Translations under genes and position numbers: made by a program
Notes under the pieces: model-generated
What the model saw: only the letters and a program-made list of their open reading frames with translations
Databases searched by the model: none
What the model was told of the DNA's origin: nothing
Shown here: positions 62,204 through 64,000 of the stretch, one piece after another
Position numbering within the stretch: the first letter of the stretch is position 1
Layout of the letters: every line of letters begins with the position of its first letter
Assembly: GCF_000697965.2 (NCBI RefSeq)
Contig: NZ_CP015880.1
Coordinates: forward strand, 682,001 to 746,000
DNA length: 64,000 bases
Source of the DNA: Ensifer adhaerens
GTDB taxonomy: Bacteria; Pseudomonadota; Alphaproteobacteria; Rhizobiales; Rhizobiaceae
Reading direction: 5' to 3'

Positions 62204-63160
62204 TCAGGCGCTAAGCGCCGTCGGTGGAAGGCAGGCCTCGCAGATTGCCGCGATGTGGCGATGGTCGGTGCCGCAGCAACCGCCAAGGATGCGCAATCGT
62301 GGCAAATGCGTCGTCAGTGTTCGATAACGCTGGCCGAGGTCGAGGGGATCCCCGGCATCCAGGATTTCGCTGTTGTCGAGCTCGGCATGGCTCATCCTGG
62401 AAGCGTTGGCTCGGATACCGGCGATGCGCTGCGCCCAGGCGCTCCCCGTATCGAGGCTGGTCTCGAAATGATCGGGGTGGGCACAGTTGATCATGTAGTA
62501 GTGCGGATAGCCGCCGGTCGCCGCATCAACGGTCTCGATCGCGGCCCGAAGGGTTCGGCCGTCTGGGAGCCGGCCGTCGGTTTCCACCGTGAAGGCAATC
62601 GAGCAGGGCATGCCATGGCTCTGGGCCGCCCGGGCAATGCCGGTCGCCTCGTCGATGCTGGTCAGCGTATAGGCGCCGACGATATCGGCGTCACTGGCGG
62701 CAAAGGCGGAGATCTGTGGTCCGTGATAATCCTCGGCCTCATCCGCGCTCATGCGGCCCAGGCGATAGCCGTCGCCGCGCGGCCCGATGGCGCCGCTAAG
62801 CACGATCGGCGCTTGCGGACGTTCGTACTCGGCGCGCAGTTCCGCCAGCATGTAGATGGCGTTCTGGTTGACCTCGGCCAGGGCCGCGGCGTCATAGCCG
62901 AGCTTCACGCCCCAATCGGCGCTGGCGCGCCAGGTGGGTGTGTCGAGCACGAAGCCGGTGCCGTGCTGCTGTGCAATTGCGAGATATCGCTTGTAGTAGT
63001 CGAGCAAGCGCCGGCGCCCGTCCGCCGTCGAAATGAGCACGAAGGCGGCAAAATGCGGGAGGGAGATGCCCTCATGAAAGATCAGCGTCGTTTCGATGCC
63101 ACCGTCACTCAGGAACAGTCCACCCTTCAAGAGCGGCAGGCTGCGTCTGTATTTGGCCAT
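62204..63160 (-). CDS. Homocysteine S-methyltransferase family protein
   Basis: A 318-residue methyltransferase with the (beta-alpha)8 zinc barrel. The zinc ligands are Cys in INCAHPDHF and the double Cys in LGGCCGTDHRHI; FLSDGGIETTLIFHEGI opens the barrel. It could make methionine from homocysteine with S-methylmethionine or another methyl donor such as betaine, which would link to the betaine pathway at 5-10 kb, but the donor is unproven. ATG at 63160 follows GGAGACCG. It is divergent from a TetR gene. Confidence 0.9.
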   Translation of the reverse strand: MAKYRRSLPLLKGGLFLSDGGIETTLIFHEGISLPHFAAFVLISTADGRRRLLDYYKRYLAIAQQHGTGFVLDTPTWRASADWGVKLGYDAAALAEVNQNAIYMLAELRAEYERPQAPIVLSGAIGPRGDGYRLGRMSADEAEDYHGPQISAFAASDADIVGAYTLTSIDEATGIARAAQSHGMPCSIAFTVETDGRLPDGRTLRAAIETVDAATGGYPHYYMINCAHPDHFETSLDTGSAWAQRIAGIRANASRMSHAELDNSEILDAGDPLDLGQRYRTLTTHLPRLRILGGCCGTDHRHIAAICEACLPPTALSA

Positions 63161-63270
63161 ATCGGTCTCCACCGGTTCAGTCTTGGCTGAAGGGCCCGCG
63201 GATGCCTCCAACACCGCAGAACCAAGTAAATTTCTGCCTTATGATCATCTTCTAAACTAGACGACTTGCG

Positions 63271-63290
63271 GTATACTATTGCTAATATAC
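63271..63290. promoter_or_regulatory. Dyad between homocysteine methyltransferase and TetR genes
   Basis: GTATACTATTGCTAATATAC is an imperfect 20-bp inverted repeat with GTATA and TATAC outer arms, in the AT-rich divergent promoter. CTAAACTAG and CTAAATTAG-type sequences flank it. It may be the TetR operator. Confidence 0.45.
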
Positions 63291-63398
63291 TAAATTAGTG
63301 TCGAAAAATCAGTGACTTACTGGCTTGCAGCCGCCGCTGCGCTAGGAGCTGGCCGCCGAGTAATTGCTGGAAACCGTACCAATGGTAGGGAGCAGCTA

Positions 63399-64000
63399 AT
63401 GCGAAAGGGTGAGGAAACGCGCGCCAGAATCCTCGACGTCGCCGAGGCGGCGGTGCTTGCCAAGGGTTTCGGCGCGACTTCGATCGACGAGCTGATCGCC
63501 GAGACCGGCATCACCAAGAGCGGATTCTTCTACCATTTCCGCGACAAGAACGAACTCGCGCGGGCTCTGCTCGAGCGCTACATCGAGAACGACGAGCGCA
63601 TCTACGACGAGATCTTCGGCCGCGCCCATCAATTGTCAGACGACCCGCTGCAGGCTTTTCTTCTGGGACTGAAGATGCTGTCGGAAATTCTCGCTGACCT
63701 GCCGAACGGTCATCCCGGCTGCCTGGTCGCGGTCATGTGCACGCAGGAGCGTGCTTTCGATCGCGAGATCCAGGAGATCAACCGGCAGGCGGCGCTGATG
63801 TGGCGTCGGCGTTTCGGCACGATGTTCGAGGCGATCATGCAAGTCTACCGGCCACGCGAGCCGCTCGACGTCGACCAGCTGGCCGATATGGTTTCGACCG
63901 TGCTTGAAGGCGGCATCATCCTGTCGAAGGCGCTGAAGCAGCCTGAAAGCCTGCCGCAGCAGCTGCTCGTACTCCGATCCTTCGTCCGGCTGCTGTTCCA
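63399..64000 (+). CDS. TetR/AcrR-family regulator (3' end beyond window)
   Basis: The frame starts at 63399 (GGGAG upstream) and is open for 200 codons to the window edge. The helix-turn-helix is clear (RARILDVAEAAVLAKGFGATSIDELIAETGITKSGFFYHFRDKNEL), with the effector domain following. It is divergent from the homocysteine methyltransferase gene and shares a dyad-containing AT-rich promoter with it. The inducer is unknown, and the C-terminus is not visible. Confidence 0.85.
   Translation, partial: MRKGEETRARILDVAEAAVLAKGFGATSIDELIAETGITKSGFFYHFRDKNELARALLERYIENDERIYDEIFGRAHQLSDDPLQAFLLGLKMLSEILADLPNGHPGCLVAVMCTQERAFDREIQEINRQAALMWRRRFGTMFEAIMQVYRPREPLDVDQLADMVSTVLEGGIILSKALKQPESLPQQLLVLRSFVRLLF

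Overview
The window is GC-rich, densely packed bacterial chromosome from an alphaproteobacterium of the Rhizobiaceae, most probably Sinorhizobium/Ensifer or a close relative. The main grounds are a four-gene betI-betC-betB-betA choline-sulfate/choline to glycine betaine operon with the choline sulfatase betC inside it, paired GC-rich palindromes of the rhizobial intergenic mosaic type between betB and betA, a Rhizobium etli-type (serine/lysine/zinc) L-asparaginase, and many small divergent regulator-target pairs. I see no rRNA, tRNA, CRISPR array, prophage, transposase or conjugation gene. It reads as ordinary chromosome with many accessory metabolic and stress genes.

Layout. 0-5 kb: the end of a chemoreceptor gene, a DUF6152/DUF6644 pair (the second frameshifted), a flavodoxin-like protein and an ECF41 (SigJ-type) sigma factor with a candidate autoregulatory promoter. 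5-10.5 kb: bet operon with a perfect dyad operator upstream of betI. 10.5-19.8 kb: HdeD-like protein, TetR-controlled small membrane proteins, an EAL-CBS-GGDEF protein, quinone oxidoreductase, Nudix hydrolase, frameshifted DUF3750 gene, asparaginase, DeoR regulator and DUF4406 protein. 20-31.3 kb: two glutathione transferases, bestrophin, RibD-like reductase, GcvA-like LysR regulator, PepSY iron-type membrane protein, PAS-GAF-GGDEF-EAL protein, L,D-transpeptidase and the ohrR/ohr peroxide pair. 31.3-32.3 kb: three consecutive small broken genes (DUF1236, an amber-interrupted frame, PhnA-like). 32.3-49 kb: HerA-like ATPase, three LysR- or operon-linked MFS exporters, wrbA, aldo/keto reductase, tam, haloacid dehalogenase, tyrosine phosphatase, zinc alcohol dehydrogenase with GNAT, branched-chain aminotransferase, and a TetR regulator with its likely membrane-protein target. 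49-64 kb: sodB, a WYL regulator, LysE exporter, two cytochromes c, nitroreductase, a GNAT/DJ-1 operon, MerR regulator, PQQ glucose dehydrogenase, selO, homocysteine S-methyltransferase family protein and a TetR gene cut by the window end.

The most interesting signal is upstream of the GNAT/DJ-1 operon (55,395-55,534, minus strand). A consensus sigma-70 promoter places its start exactly on the ATG of a 16-codon leader peptide containing Tyr-Phe-Trp-Leu-Phe. The leader is followed by mutually exclusive 1:2, 2:3 and 3:4 stems, the last a terminator with a U-tract. This has the complete anatomy of a leaderless, ribosome-dependent transcription attenuator responding to aromatic amino acids, but it sits in front of an acetyltransferase and a DJ-1/PfpI protein instead of biosynthetic genes.

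Five genes are interrupted: DUF6644, DUF3750, DUF1236, a small hypothetical frame and PhnA. Two of them (DUF6644, DUF3750) look like one G or C missing from a short run, so assembly error and genuine decay both have to be considered. All product names come from reading the translated sequence and recalled family features, not from database searches.
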